Source: RGIG5612 sp045616165 (GTDB taxonomy: Bacteria; Bacillota; Clostridia; Lachnospirales; Lachnospiraceae). From it: a DNA stretch of 64,000 nt. The first letter of the stretch is position 1. Each line of letters opens with the position of its first letter. Under the pieces are notes generated by a model. The model was not told the origin of the DNA. It searched no databases and saw only the letters and a program-made list of their open reading frames with translations. A program made the position numbers and the translations under genes. This document shows, piece by piece, positions 32,770 through 41,691 of this stretch. Location of the stretch: assembly GCA_045616165.1 (NCBI GenBank), contig JAZLGF010000029.1, forward strand, positions 13,035-77,034, in the 5' to 3' direction.

Positions 32770-32848
32770 ATTATAAAGCAAAAATTCCAAATGTCAAGAT
32801 ATTGTGTGAATTGTTAATAATTTCGTAAAAAAATACTATATCTTGTGT
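32770..32848 (-). promoter_or_regulatory. nrdD promoter with two NrdR boxes
   Basis: On the minus strand TTGACA (32792-32797) and TATAAT (32770-32775) are 16 bp apart. Two sequences close to the NrdR box consensus ACACwATATnTwGTGT are present: 32833-32848 (14 of 16) and 32792-32807 (13 of 16, over the -35 box). Their centres are 41 bp apart, about four helical turns, which suits cooperative repression by NrdR. Confidence 0.75.
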
Positions 32849-32912
32849 TTTTAGCATGCCCTAATTTTGTCATAAAAAACAAAAAAAATGACTGTTTTTA
32901 GTAAATTTATAC

Positions 32913-32953
32913 AAAAAAATCTCACTATAGAACCTAGTGTTCAAATAGTGAGA
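32913..32953 (-). terminator. Terminator of the 40.7-33.0 kb operon
   Basis: TCTCACTAT (32920-32928) pairs with ATAGTGAGA (32945-32953). Seven T follow on the minus strand, 25 bp after the esterase stop. Confidence 0.8.
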
Positions 32954-32978
32954 CTTTATAAGTAAACTAAACTACGAT

Positions 32979-33899
32979 TTATTTATCCAAAAACTCTTTT
33001 ACAATACCCAATGCTTCGGCGCCTACGTCTGGAACGAAGACTGGATAGCAGTGAAACATTCCTTCCCCTAGTACAAGTTCTACTTCACAACCATTAGCTA
33101 CAAGTTTGTCGTAAGATCTTTTTACGTCAGGATAAAGAAGCTCTTTTGTACCTGCAAAAAGAAGTGTTTTAATGTTTGATTTCATGTCACCAAAGATTAC
33201 ATTTATCTTTGGATCTGTGCCAAGGTCATCGCCAATCCACATTCTGCCACACATGTAAAGTCCATATAGGTCTAACAATGGATCAACGTCTCTTAAAGCC
33301 CATTGTTCTTTGTTTTCTCCTGAACAGTCAACCCATGGTGAATAAAATACACGAGCTACTGGAAGACCCGGCATATTGTTTTCGAATAAATATTCTGAGT
33401 AAGCAAATGCAAGGCCACCACCTGCCGAATCGCCCATGAAGATAATATCTTTTCCTTCTTCTGCTTTTAAGATTTCTGGGTAAAGTTTATTTAAGAAATC
33501 ATAAGCGTCTTTACATGAGCACTTTGGTGCTAACGGATAATCCGGAACATATACTCTTGCGTTTAATGCTTTAGAAATTTCAACTATGTAAGCGTAATGC
33601 TCTTTTCCTGCCGAAAATACATATGCGCCGCCGTGAAGGTCAAAAATAACCTTTTCATAATTTTCGCTTGGTTCTACATAATAAGTTGTAAATCCATCGA
33701 TTGTATTAAACTCTTTATATGTTTTTTCAAATGTTTCTTTATAGTCGCCGTAATCTAATGGGCCGTTTCCATCTCTCTTTAAGAGAAACTCATTAAGAAT
33801 CGTATTAAATAACGGCTTTTGCATAGAGCGCTTTGCCCCATCTTTAAGCATAGCCTGTTCTATCATTTTTGCTATTTCGCTTTGTTTTTGAATAATCAT
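32979..33899 (-). CDS. Alpha/beta hydrolase of the hormone-sensitive-lipase family
   Basis: The 306-residue protein shows the HSL-family oxyanion motif HGGAYVF, the nucleophile elbow GDSAGGG and the catalytic His near the end in GMFHCYPVF. Such enzymes are cytoplasmic carboxylesterases acting on short acyl or acetyl esters. It is the last gene of the long minus-strand operon, 12 bp after nrdG. The natural substrate cannot be read from the sequence. Confidence 0.87.
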   Translation of the reverse strand: MIIQKQSEIAKMIEQAMLKDGAKRSMQKPLFNTILNEFLLKRDGNGPLDYGDYKETFEKTYKEFNTIDGFTTYYVEPSENYEKVIFDLHGGAYVFSAGKEHYAYIVEISKALNARVYVPDYPLAPKCSCKDAYDFLNKLYPEILKAEEGKDIIFMGDSAGGGLAFAYSEYLFENNMPGLPVARVFYSPWVDCSGENKEQWALRDVDPLLDLYGLYMCGRMWIGDDLGTDPKINVIFGDMKSNIKTLLFAGTKELLYPDVKRSYDKLVANGCEVELVLGEGMFHCYPVFVPDVGAEALGIVKEFLDK

Positions 33900-33911
33900 A
33901 TACTTCTCCTT

Positions 33912-34595
33912 TTATCTTATTCCTATATTCTTTACATATGGTTTAGCTATATCAGAAAACTTTTTTAATTCTTCTTCATCAAATCCATGTAGGCCGTCAT
34001 ATACAACCGTATCTCTATCTACAAAGTTTTGAATATAATAATTCTTAGCGCCTTTTATCCAACTAGCTATTCCTTCAAAAGAGCTCTCATCATGCAGCTC
34101 TTTTAATACTGTTGTTCTAAATTCGTAATTGATATCTGAGTTCAATAAAAATTTTATGCTTTCATCCACTTTCGTTATATCAAACTCTTCAAAGCCTATT
34201 GTCTGGCCATATCTTTCTTTTGAATTTTTAACGTCCATTGCCACATAAGAAACTAATCCTTCACCCGCTAATTCTTTTAACAATGCAGGATGGTTTCCGT
34301 TTGTATCTAGTTTAACCGGATATCCTAATTCTTTAATAGCAACTAAAAGTTCTTTTATATCTTTTCTAAGAAGTGGTTCGCCTCCTGTGATTGCTACGCC
34401 TTCTAATATGCCTTGTCTTTTCTTTAAGAAATCTAAAAGCTCTTTATCATCCATAACAACTTCTGCGTCGCCCGTTATTAGTTCTGAGTTATGGCAAAAC
34501 GGACATCTAAAATCACAGCCTGCTAAAAAAACGGTGCATGCAACCTTACCCGGATAATCTAATAATGTCATTTTTTGAAGTCCGTGAATTTTCAT
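33912..34595 (-). CDS. nrdG: Anaerobic ribonucleotide reductase activating protein
   Basis: A radical SAM enzyme of 227 residues with the start typical of clostridial NrdG (MKIHGLQKMTLLDYPGKVAC), the cluster motif CDFRCPFC (C27, C31, C34) and the SAM-binding TGGEPLL. It installs the glycyl radical on Gly663 of NrdD. Unusually it is not next to nrdD's promoter but 1.2 kb upstream, in the operon with hemZ, overlapping hemZ by 4 bp. NrdD and NrdG are therefore made from different transcripts. Confidence 0.9.
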   Translation of the reverse strand: MKIHGLQKMTLLDYPGKVACTVFLAGCDFRCPFCHNSELITGDAEVVMDDKELLDFLKKRQGILEGVAITGGEPLLRKDIKELLVAIKELGYPVKLDTNGNHPALLKELAGEGLVSYVAMDVKNSKERYGQTIGFEEFDITKVDESIKFLLNSDINYEFRTTVLKELHDESSFEGIASWIKGAKNYYIQNFVDRDTVVYDGLHGFDEEELKKFSDIAKPYVKNIGIR

Positions 34596-36004
34596 TTTGC
34601 TATCTCCAACAACTTTCTTTTTCTTTCTATCATTTCATCTACACGGTCAATATAATCTTTTATATTGCTTACGTTTTCGCATCTTAATATTGTAGTGTCC
34701 TGGTTATTTTTTCTATAAGGATTTGGCATCGGTTTATCTAAAACTATTTTTGATGATGCTCCCGCTCCTAAAGCAATTATACTTTGAAGTTCTTCCATAA
34801 TCAAAACATTATATAAACATGCTTTTTTATTTTTCGCATAACCAACATTTTCAAAATTGCCGGCAATGTTTTTTTGCCTGTATAAATAATATGGCTCCAT
34901 TTCCATCTTCGCTGCGCTTTTAGATGCTAACTCTATCATTTCTTCTACCATTTTTTTATCTTCGTCAATTCGTTCGCCATTATATTTATTATCTATTCCC
35001 ATCTTTGATGATCTTTTAAGTGCAAGTGAATGTACCGTTAAACTATCAGGGCTAAGCTTTTTAATTTGTTCCAATGTATCTTTTACATCGTCTAAATCTT
35101 CGCCTGGAAGTCCTACGATTATGTCCATATTTATATTATCAAATTTAAGTTCTCTTGCCAGATTATATTTTTCTATTATATCTTCTACGCTATGAGCTCT
35201 TCCGATTCTATCAAGTGTTTTTTGTTGCATAGATTGGGGGTTAATTGAAATTCTATTCACGCCATACTTTTTAAGAATTTCTAATTTTTCTTTTGTTATA
35301 CTGTCTGGGCGTCCCGCCTCTACAGTAAATTCCTGGGCTGCACACTTTAAGACAAATTTATCAAAAATAAAATATATGATTTCTTCTAGTTGCTTTGGAC
35401 TAAGAGATGTTGGCGTTCCACCTCCAACATATATTGATGTAGGAAGTTTAGGCCGGCCCTCTTTATCTACCATCATTTTTGAAATAGCGTCTAACTCTTT
35501 TATAAGTGCGTTAACATAATTATCTACATAATCACTATATGCTTTAATACTTCCGCTTGAAAAGGAGCAATAATTACATACACTTGGGCAAAACGGAATT
35601 CCAACATAGAGTGAATATGGTCTGTCATAAGCACTCACCCATGGCGTTGATATAAGGGCTCTTTCTTTAATAGCTATCTCAAAAGCTAAATTAGCCTTTT
35701 GCTCGCTTACAAATTTATCTTCGTAAATCCATTTTGCAAAACTTCTTTTTTGTTCTTCTTCGTTTTTAAAATTTGATAATGGATTTTCATCAAGCCACTT
35801 CCATGCAAGTTTAGTAGGTCTAATCCCCGTAAGCATGCCCCATGGCATATCCTTTTTACTTTCTTTTTTAAGCATTAAATAAATATCGCGTAGCGAATTT
35901 CCATTTTCATCTTGAAGAACTTTTATTTCCTCATTTGGATAAAACGCTTTTGCGATATGGTAAGCACTATATTCATCTTGTTTGTTTAAGACTTTAATCA
36001 ACAC
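34592..36004 (-). CDS. hemZ: HemZ, oxygen-independent coproporphyrinogen III oxidase-like radical SAM protein
   Basis: The 470-residue protein has an N-terminal domain of about 125 residues typical of HemZ (MLTGIRPTKLAWKW) and a radical SAM/HemW-like core with CPSVCNYC (C139, C143, C146) and GGGTPTSL. HemN-type enzymes decarboxylate coproporphyrinogen. HemZ and HemW are divergent members, and haem insertion or another role is possible, since no other haem genes are in the window. It overlaps the genes on both sides (11 bp and 4 bp). Confidence 0.9.
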   Translation of the reverse strand: MLIKVLNKQDEYSAYHIAKAFYPNEEIKVLQDENGNSLRDIYLMLKKESKKDMPWGMLTGIRPTKLAWKWLDENPLSNFKNEEEQKRSFAKWIYEDKFVSEQKANLAFEIAIKERALISTPWVSAYDRPYSLYVGIPFCPSVCNYCSFSSGSIKAYSDYVDNYVNALIKELDAISKMMVDKEGRPKLPTSIYVGGGTPTSLSPKQLEEIIYFIFDKFVLKCAAQEFTVEAGRPDSITKEKLEILKKYGVNRISINPQSMQQKTLDRIGRAHSVEDIIEKYNLARELKFDNINMDIIVGLPGEDLDDVKDTLEQIKKLSPDSLTVHSLALKRSSKMGIDNKYNGERIDEDKKMVEEMIELASKSAAKMEMEPYYLYRQKNIAGNFENVGYAKNKKACLYNVLIMEELQSIIALGAGASSKIVLDKPMPNPYRKNNQDTTILRCENVSNIKDYIDRVDEMIERKRKLLEIAK

Positions 36005-36770
36005 CTTTGTAATGATGTCCTCTCGTGTATTTATTTTTTAAGCTTATCGGTACATGTTTCGCTGCGTTCAAAGCAATCTCAATAACACTCTTAGTTTCTT
36101 CTTCCGATTCAATAGTAAAATCCAAAAGTATATTTTCAAATTTTATCTCATCTAATTTATCAAGCATATTTGTTGGCTGACCATTATAAACAATATCATA
36201 ACAATATCCACATTCGCTAGAAACATAAAATTCGTTATTTTTATCGTCCTTGAATTTCAAGAGTGGCTTTAAACATCCCCAATAATTTCTATTCATGCAT
36301 TGGTTTGTAATCATAAGTTGCTGATATCCATATGCTTTATAAATTAAATTTTCTTTAGAAACTTCTTTCAGACTTTCGAGTTCTTTATCTGAAAGCTCAT
36401 CGCTTAAAATAAATTTCATATTTGGAAAAATGCTTTTATAAAAATCAAATGCGAAATCGTTATATGCGTAAAGGAATGAATCTCCAATAACGTCTTTAGC
36501 AAATTCCATTTCTTTTGCCATACTCAATTCATCAATATTTTTAATCAAAACCCCTGTATTAGCTTCCTTTGCTTTGTTTATATCCACCTTTGCCTGTTTT
36601 ACTTTATTTTCTCTTAAAACATCTGGAAGACTTAAAAAAAATTCTTTATCATCTCTATCACGCATTAATGAAAAAACTGCGCTCGAACCAATAACGGTAT
36701 AAATTTCATTAAAATTAATTACCGCATTAAACTGTTCTTTAGTTTTTACTCTTGCAATTATATTTTTCAT
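35994..36770 (-). CDS. C-terminal half of a U32-family protease, encoded separately
   Basis: The 258-residue protein has features of the last domain of clostridial U32 peptidases: QQLMITNQCMNRNYWGC, a second cysteine pair in SSECGYCYDIVYNG, and the ending YTRGHHYKGVD. In many relatives this part continues the preceding 493-residue gene in one chain of about 700-780 residues. Here the two are separate, joined by an ATGA overlap. It does not carry the U32 signature, so it likely acts only together with its partner. Confidence 0.75.
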   Translation of the reverse strand: MKNIIARVKTKEQFNAVINFNEIYTVIGSSAVFSLMRDRDDKEFFLSLPDVLRENKVKQAKVDINKAKEANTGVLIKNIDELSMAKEMEFAKDVIGDSFLYAYNDFAFDFYKSIFPNMKFILSDELSDKELESLKEVSKENLIYKAYGYQQLMITNQCMNRNYWGCLKPLLKFKDDKNNEFYVSSECGYCYDIVYNGQPTNMLDKLDEIKFENILLDFTIESEEETKSVIEIALNAAKHVPISLKNKYTRGHHYKGVD

Positions 36771-38248
36771 TTTGTTTTTTCTTCTTTATAATTTTCTATC
36801 GCTTTTCTTCTTAGCTCATTAAATGCGCTCATTTGTACGAATGCATCATCGCTAATTTCACATTCTATATTTTCAAATTTAATATTCGTTCCCGTGCTCT
36901 TATACATTTTTCGTATAAGTGATTCTTCATCCGTTGGAACGTTTTTCGCTTTTTCAACAATATTTCCAATTGTTTTAACACCTTCGATTTCTATTTCAAT
37001 AGGCGCCCCTACGATTGCTTTTATCTTCGCATCTACATTTATATTTTTTTCTGGCTTAATTATTTCTTCTTCGATTTGACTAAGCAATTTATTATTTCTA
37101 GTTCTAAAAACTTCCATGCCAGGTTTTATTTTCTTGAACTCTTTACCATTTAAGATAATACTAAGACCCGCTTTTGCATCTTGATTACTAGTTAGTTCAA
37201 CACCAGCATCAATTATTTCTATAACATCTTTTTCGTTTAAGTCTTTTTCGAGTTTTAGCGTTACATGTGGCGGAGCAATTTTTTCGACTGTTCCTATTTT
37301 CAATCCTTGATGGTTTGGTCTTTTTGTTGCAAGCATATCAAGACCTTTTTCTTCAAAATAATAACCTTTGCTAAATCCTCCTCGATTGTATATATCCTGC
37401 ATTTGTTCTATTAACTTATGGATTTCTTTTTCATCCCATTTGTCTTCAAGATACATGTTTCTTGCCTTAACATATGCGCTTACCGTCGCCGCTACATAAG
37501 AAGGATTTTTCATGCGTCCTTCAATCTTAAATGATTCAATACCCGCATCAATTAAATCCGGAAGAATACTAAGCGTGCACATATCTTTTAGGCTCATTAG
37601 ATATTCTTTTACAACCAAACTCTTTTCATTTCTTTCTACATCTGATATTTCATAGCATTGTCTACATGGCTGAGCGCAACGTCCTCTATTTCCGCTTCTC
37701 CCACCAGCAAATGAACTAAACAAACATTTTCCAGAATATGCAAAACACATCGCTCCATGCACGAAGCTTTCAATTTCAATATCTACTTTTTCTTTAATTG
37801 ATTTTATTTCTGACAAAGAAAGTTCTCTAGCCGGAACTACTCGGCTAAAGCCTATATCTTTTAAGAACTTAGCTCCATAATAAGATGTGATACTCATCTG
37901 AGTACTGCCATGTAATTTTAAGTTTGGAAATTCTTCTTTTAAGATTTTTGCAACGCCAAGATCTTGAACGATTATTGCGTCTAATCCATTTTCATAAAAT
38001 GGCCTAATATATTTTACAAGTTCTTCTATTTCTTTTTGTTTAAGCAGTGTGTTAACTGCCATATATAATTTTTTATCAAAAAGATGGCAAAATTTTATTG
38101 CCTTAAGTAAGGTTTCATCGTCAAAATTCCCTGCAAAGGCACGTGCGCTAAACAAACTGCCGCCGACATACACTGCGTCGGCATTTGCTTTAACCGCCGC
38201 TTCAAGCGCTTCATATGTTCCTGCTGGTGCTAGAATTTCAGGTTTCAT
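36767..38248 (-). CDS. U32-family peptidase / RlhA-like protein
   Basis: The N-terminal TIM-barrel part (MKPEILAPAGTYEALEAAVK, DAVYVGGSLFSARA) and the cysteine-containing U32 signature (ESFVHGAMCFAYSGKC, then RGRCAQPCRQCY) identify the family. Residues about 310-480 contain the DUF3656-like domain. Members include collagenase-like proteases and RlhA/TrhP, which hydroxylate rRNA or tRNA using prephenate. The next gene upstream in the operon encodes chorismate mutase, the enzyme that makes prephenate, which favours the RNA-hydroxylase role. That link is inference. Confidence 0.88.
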   Translation of the reverse strand: MKPEILAPAGTYEALEAAVKANADAVYVGGSLFSARAFAGNFDDETLLKAIKFCHLFDKKLYMAVNTLLKQKEIEELVKYIRPFYENGLDAIIVQDLGVAKILKEEFPNLKLHGSTQMSITSYYGAKFLKDIGFSRVVPARELSLSEIKSIKEKVDIEIESFVHGAMCFAYSGKCLFSSFAGGRSGNRGRCAQPCRQCYEISDVERNEKSLVVKEYLMSLKDMCTLSILPDLIDAGIESFKIEGRMKNPSYVAATVSAYVKARNMYLEDKWDEKEIHKLIEQMQDIYNRGGFSKGYYFEEKGLDMLATKRPNHQGLKIGTVEKIAPPHVTLKLEKDLNEKDVIEIIDAGVELTSNQDAKAGLSIILNGKEFKKIKPGMEVFRTRNNKLLSQIEEEIIKPEKNINVDAKIKAIVGAPIEIEIEGVKTIGNIVEKAKNVPTDEESLIRKMYKSTGTNIKFENIECEISDDAFVQMSAFNELRRKAIENYKEEKTK

Positions 38249-38506
38249 TTATTGAACCTTTTTGCCCTCATTAAAAATTTCTTTATAAATTTCTTTTATC
38301 TCATCTTTGTGTTCAAGATTGCTTTTATCAATCTTTTCTAAGATAGCGTTTTCTCTGTTTTGATCTAATACTTCTAGATTATTTTCTTTTTTATAGTCTC
38401 CAATTTCTTTGCAAAGTTTAAGACGCTTATCTAAAAGGTTTTCAATATCTTTATCTATTTCATCTATTTGTTTTCTATATTCTTCTACGTTCATTTTTCG
38501 CACCAT
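38249..38506 (-). CDS. Monofunctional chorismate mutase (AroQ type)
   Basis: A short all-helical protein (85 residues) with the AroQ active-site pattern: R7-ish in YRKQIDEIDKDI, R28/K32 in LLDKRLKLCKEIGDYK and the later NRENAIL. It converts chorismate to prephenate for Phe/Tyr synthesis, or here possibly for U32-type tRNA/rRNA hydroxylation next door. The start may be the second ATG five codons in, which has GGTG at the right distance. The gene abuts the U32 gene with no gap. Confidence 0.85.
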   Translation of the reverse strand: MVRKMNVEEYRKQIDEIDKDIENLLDKRLKLCKEIGDYKKENNLEVLDQNRENAILEKIDKSNLEHKDEIKEIYKEIFNEGKKVQ

Positions 38507-38511
38507 GTTTT

Positions 38512-39804
38512 TTATATAATATAATCTTTAACTTCTCCAATTAAATGTTCTGGACATTCAACTTCTAAAATTGTTCCATCCGCATCATAATCTTCTTTTA
38601 TTATTTTAGCATGTTTATGCAACTTATTAAGCAAATCTCCTTTTGCGAACGGAAGTTTAATATTAAGAACGACACTTCCGGCATAAGCTTTATCTGTTAT
38701 CATTTTTATTAGTTCTTCTAAGCCAACCTTATTTTCTGCTGATATCCAGATTTCGTCTTCTTTAATCTTAGGCAAACTATTCTTTACTTCTTCAATTAAG
38801 TCTGCTTTATTCATTACATAAATTCTCGGTATTTCATCCGCCGATAATTCTTTTAATGTATCTTCCGTAACTTTTTTATGTTGTCTATAATATTCATCCG
38901 ACGCATCCAAAACTACTAATATTAGGTTTGCATGTATCGCTTCTTCTAAGGTTGATCTAAACGCCTTTATTAATTGATGTGGTAAATTCTCGATAAACCC
39001 TACTGTATCAGACAGTAAAAAATCTTTGTTCCCTTCAACATGGATGTGTCTGATTGAGGTATCTAGTGTTGCAAAAAGCATATCCTTTTGCAACACTTTC
39101 TTTTCTTCTTCAGCCTCATTAATTTCGAGCATTTTATTAAGGAGCGTACTTTTACCCGCATTTGTATATCCGACAAGTGCAACACGTGGAAGATTCCCTT
39201 TAATTCTTCCTTGTCTTTGCGTCGCTCTTGTTTTGCTAATTATATCAAGCTCTTTAGAAAGCTCCGCCATTCTTTGTTTTATCTGTCTTCTATCAAGTTC
39301 AAGCTGGGTCTCGCCAATACCTTTATTTGACTTACTTCCACTTCCTCCACTTTGACGGCCTAAGTGTTGCCACATTCCCGAAAGTCTAGGAAGCATGTAT
39401 TGAAGGTAGGCTGATTCGACTTGCAATCTTGCTTCTTTTGTTTTTGCTCTTCTTGAAAAAATTTCTAGAATTAGTGTTGTTCTATCCCAAACTATAGCTC
39501 CAACTTCTTTTTGGATATTTTTAAGTTGGGCCGGTGATAGGTTTCCTTCAAAGATACAATATGTTGCCTGCTGGTTTGCGGCTTCTTCGGCAAGTTCTTT
39601 TAATTTGCCACTACCAATATATGTCCCCGCTTCCGGGTGCGGAAGTTTTTGGGTAAGCGCAGATACAACTTCAATATTGCATGCATCAATAAGAAGGAGC
39701 ATCTCTTCCATGCTATGGTCGAAATCCTCCGTTTTATCCGTTTCCAGGCCTACTACTATGGCTGTTGGATTTTCTATAGGTTGTCCGTTTTGTGTTTCAA
39801 ACAT
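38512..39804 (-). CDS. hflX: Ribosome-associated GTPase HflX
   Basis: The 430-residue protein has the HflX N-terminal domain (NLSPAQLKNIQKEVGA), the Gly-rich linker GRQSGGSGSKSNKGIGETQLELDRR and a G domain (GYTNAGKSTLL, DTVGFI, NKADL). HflX splits stalled 70S ribosomes during stress. It lies between a metalloprotease-like gene and chorismate mutase in the same operon. Confidence 0.95.
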   Translation of the reverse strand: MFETQNGQPIENPTAIVVGLETDKTEDFDHSMEEMLLLIDACNIEVVSALTQKLPHPEAGTYIGSGKLKELAEEAANQQATYCIFEGNLSPAQLKNIQKEVGAIVWDRTTLILEIFSRRAKTKEARLQVESAYLQYMLPRLSGMWQHLGRQSGGSGSKSNKGIGETQLELDRRQIKQRMAELSKELDIISKTRATQRQGRIKGNLPRVALVGYTNAGKSTLLNKMLEINEAEEEKKVLQKDMLFATLDTSIRHIHVEGNKDFLLSDTVGFIENLPHQLIKAFRSTLEEAIHANLILVVLDASDEYYRQHKKVTEDTLKELSADEIPRIYVMNKADLIEEVKNSLPKIKEDEIWISAENKVGLEELIKMITDKAYAGSVVLNIKLPFAKGDLLNKLHKHAKIIKEDYDADGTILEVECPEHLIGEVKDYII

Positions 39805-39812
39805 AAAACTTT

Positions 39813-40694
39813 TTATAGCCCTACTTCATTTTCTTCGATTAATCTAATAACATCAAATGCATTAAATTGCGTTTTGTCTTTAAGAAATTCAGAAATTTCC
39901 TTTATTAACTTTCTTGCAGTTTTTTGTACACTAGCCGGATCTTCTTCGAAATAATAGTTTTGAAGTCTTCCACCTTCTCTGTAGCTTCTTCCTTCTAATC
40001 CTAAGAAAAGTTTAGCAACTTTAGGTTTATAACTATTAAATGCTGCTATTATTCCTACTGCATCTGCAATTATTTCATCTCTTATTGCATTTCTATGTTC
40101 CGGATAAAGTTTTTGACAAATGAAATGGGTAAGCTCATGATACTTTCTTATTATTAAAGAAGTTTTTTTCCATTCTTCTTCGCTTAATGATGTTTCATCA
40201 TCTTTTAACTGTTTATTTATATCTTTAGCGCTTACCGCACTATAATCTCCACCACTTAACACAATCAATGAATCTTTATAATTAGAAGAATCTGCTATAA
40301 ACATGTGAAATTCTATTTCCCAAAATGCTCCACCATCTTTTTTATATTCTTCTTCATGCGAATGAATTTTTTCCCAATTTATAAGACCACTAATAGTTGA
40401 TGCCCCCATAGATGCGGGGATAGTTGTTGGTTCGCATTTATGCGCTAACTTTTGGATAGCTGTTTCAAAATCTTTTCTATCATCTACATATAATATATTT
40501 GCGTCTCCACATGGAGTATCAACAACTTCCAAATAATCTGCATCACTATCGGAAAAGTCATTTGAAACTTTTTTTATTTTCAATCCTTTAAGCACGGCAT
40601 TATCATATTCAGTGCTAACATGCGTGCCTTTTTTTATAGGTAAACCTATCTGCGGATATCTTTCTAAAATTGTGTTAAATACATTTTGATTCAT
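39813..40694 (-). CDS. Uncharacterised protein with a zinc-metalloprotease HExxH motif
   Basis: A 293-residue soluble protein without signal peptide. The sequence contains HELTH (H186, E187, H190) followed at about 20 residues by DEIIAD (E207, D211), the spacing of gluzincin-like sites, so a zinc-dependent peptidase or a metal-binding relative is likely. The N-terminal 120 residues have no recognised domain. It heads the operon hflX-chorismate mutase-U32-hemZ-nrdG, with a promoter candidate TTGCAT-17-TAAGAT upstream. The true substrate is unknown. Confidence 0.65.
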   Translation of the reverse strand: MNQNVFNTILERYPQIGLPIKKGTHVSTEYDNAVLKGLKIKKVSNDFSDSDADYLEVVDTPCGDANILYVDDRKDFETAIQKLAHKCEPTTIPASMGASTISGLINWEKIHSHEEEYKKDGGAFWEIEFHMFIADSSNYKDSLIVLSGGDYSAVSAKDINKQLKDDETSLSEEEWKKTSLIIRKYHELTHFICQKLYPEHRNAIRDEIIADAVGIIAAFNSYKPKVAKLFLGLEGRSYREGGRLQNYYFEEDPASVQKTARKLIKEISEFLKDKTQFNAFDVIRLIEENEVGL

Positions 40695-40798
40695 AAAATG
40701 CCTTCCTTTATCGTTCGTATATCTTATATAATCTTCCTTTTTTATGCAAGTTGTTTATTAAACTTTTTTTCTTTAAAGAAAATTCGTTAATTTTGTTC

Positions 40799-40826
40799 TT
40801 GCATTTAATATTATTGATGTTATAAT
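40799..40826 (+). promoter_or_regulatory. Promoter of the amino-acid ABC transporter operon
   Basis: TTGCAT (40799-40804) and a perfect TATAAT (40821-40826) are 16 bp apart, about 100 bp before the start codon. The long AT-rich 5' UTR contains a TATGTATA/TATACATA inverted repeat. No known riboswitch was recognised. Confidence 0.6.
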
Positions 40827-40927
40827 ATGTCTCATGATTATTCACAATATTCATAAATTATGTATATTTTAATAGTTTTTATACATATTATTTGAATATT
40901 TAATTCGTATTTTCAAAGGAGATTAAC

Positions 40928-41689
40928 ATGAAAAAATTAAACGCAATTATTTTAAGTTCTATATTAATAGTAGTTATGGCTTTTTCTTTAACAGCATGTG
41001 GAGATACGGGCGATAAAAAATCATCAGACGACAACGTTTTAGTTATGGCAACAGAATCTACATTCCCTCCATACGAGTATAAAGAAGGCGATGACTTTGC
41101 TGGTATCGACGTAGACATTGCAAAAGCGATTGCAGACAAACTCGGTATGGAATTAAAAATTGAAGATGTTGCATTCGATTCAATTATTGCTGGTGTAAGC
41201 ACAGGCAAATACGATATTGGCCTTGCAGGTCTTACTGTAACTGAAGAACGTATGCAGAGTGTAAACTTCTCTGATACTTATGCAACAGGCATTCAAGCTA
41301 TCATTGTAAAAGAAGGCTCTCCTATTAAGACTCCTGATGATCTTGCAAATGCAAACCTTATTGGTGTTCAAATAGCTACAACAGGTGATATCTATTGTGC
41401 AGATGATTTCGGTGAGGAACATGTTAAAGAATACAACAATGCTGTTGATGCTATTCAAGATTTACTTAAAGGAACTATTGATTGCGTAGTTATTGATAAG
41501 GAACCTGCTAAACAATTCGTAGCAGTAAACGAAGGCCTCGTTGTACTTGAGACTGCTTACACTGAAGAAGAATATGCAGCTGCTATTGCAAAAGATAATG
41601 AAGAACTTCTTAAAACTGTTAACGAAGTTTTAGCACAACTTAAATCTGAAGGCACATTAGATAAAATAGTTGCTAAATATATTAAATAA
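40928..41689 (+). CDS. Amino-acid ABC transporter substrate-binding lipoprotein
   Basis: A lipoprotein signal (VMAFSLTAC, Cys at about 23) precedes a bacterial extracellular solute-binding family 3 domain (ATESTFPPYEY, FAGIDVDIAKAIA, DIGLAGLTVTEERM). The binding-pocket pattern fits polar amino acids such as Arg, His or Gln, but the ligand is not certain. It is anchored outside and delivers substrate to the permease encoded 2 bp downstream. AAAGGAG precedes the start. Confidence 0.92.
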   Translation: MKKLNAIILSSILIVVMAFSLTACGDTGDKKSSDDNVLVMATESTFPPYEYKEGDDFAGIDVDIAKAIADKLGMELKIEDVAFDSIIAGVSTGKYDIGLAGLTVTEERMQSVNFSDTYATGIQAIIVKEGSPIKTPDDLANANLIGVQIATTGDIYCADDFGEEHVKEYNNAVDAIQDLLKGTIDCVVIDKEPAKQFVAVNEGLVVLETAYTEEEYAAAIAKDNEELLKTVNEVLAQLKSEGTLDKIVAKYIK

Positions 41690-41691
41690 TC

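Noticed and set aside
40827..40927. Riboswitch or T-box in the long leader of the amino-acid transporter
   Set aside because: Only an AT-rich inverted repeat is visible. No conserved core of any known class is recognised, and no terminator precedes the start.
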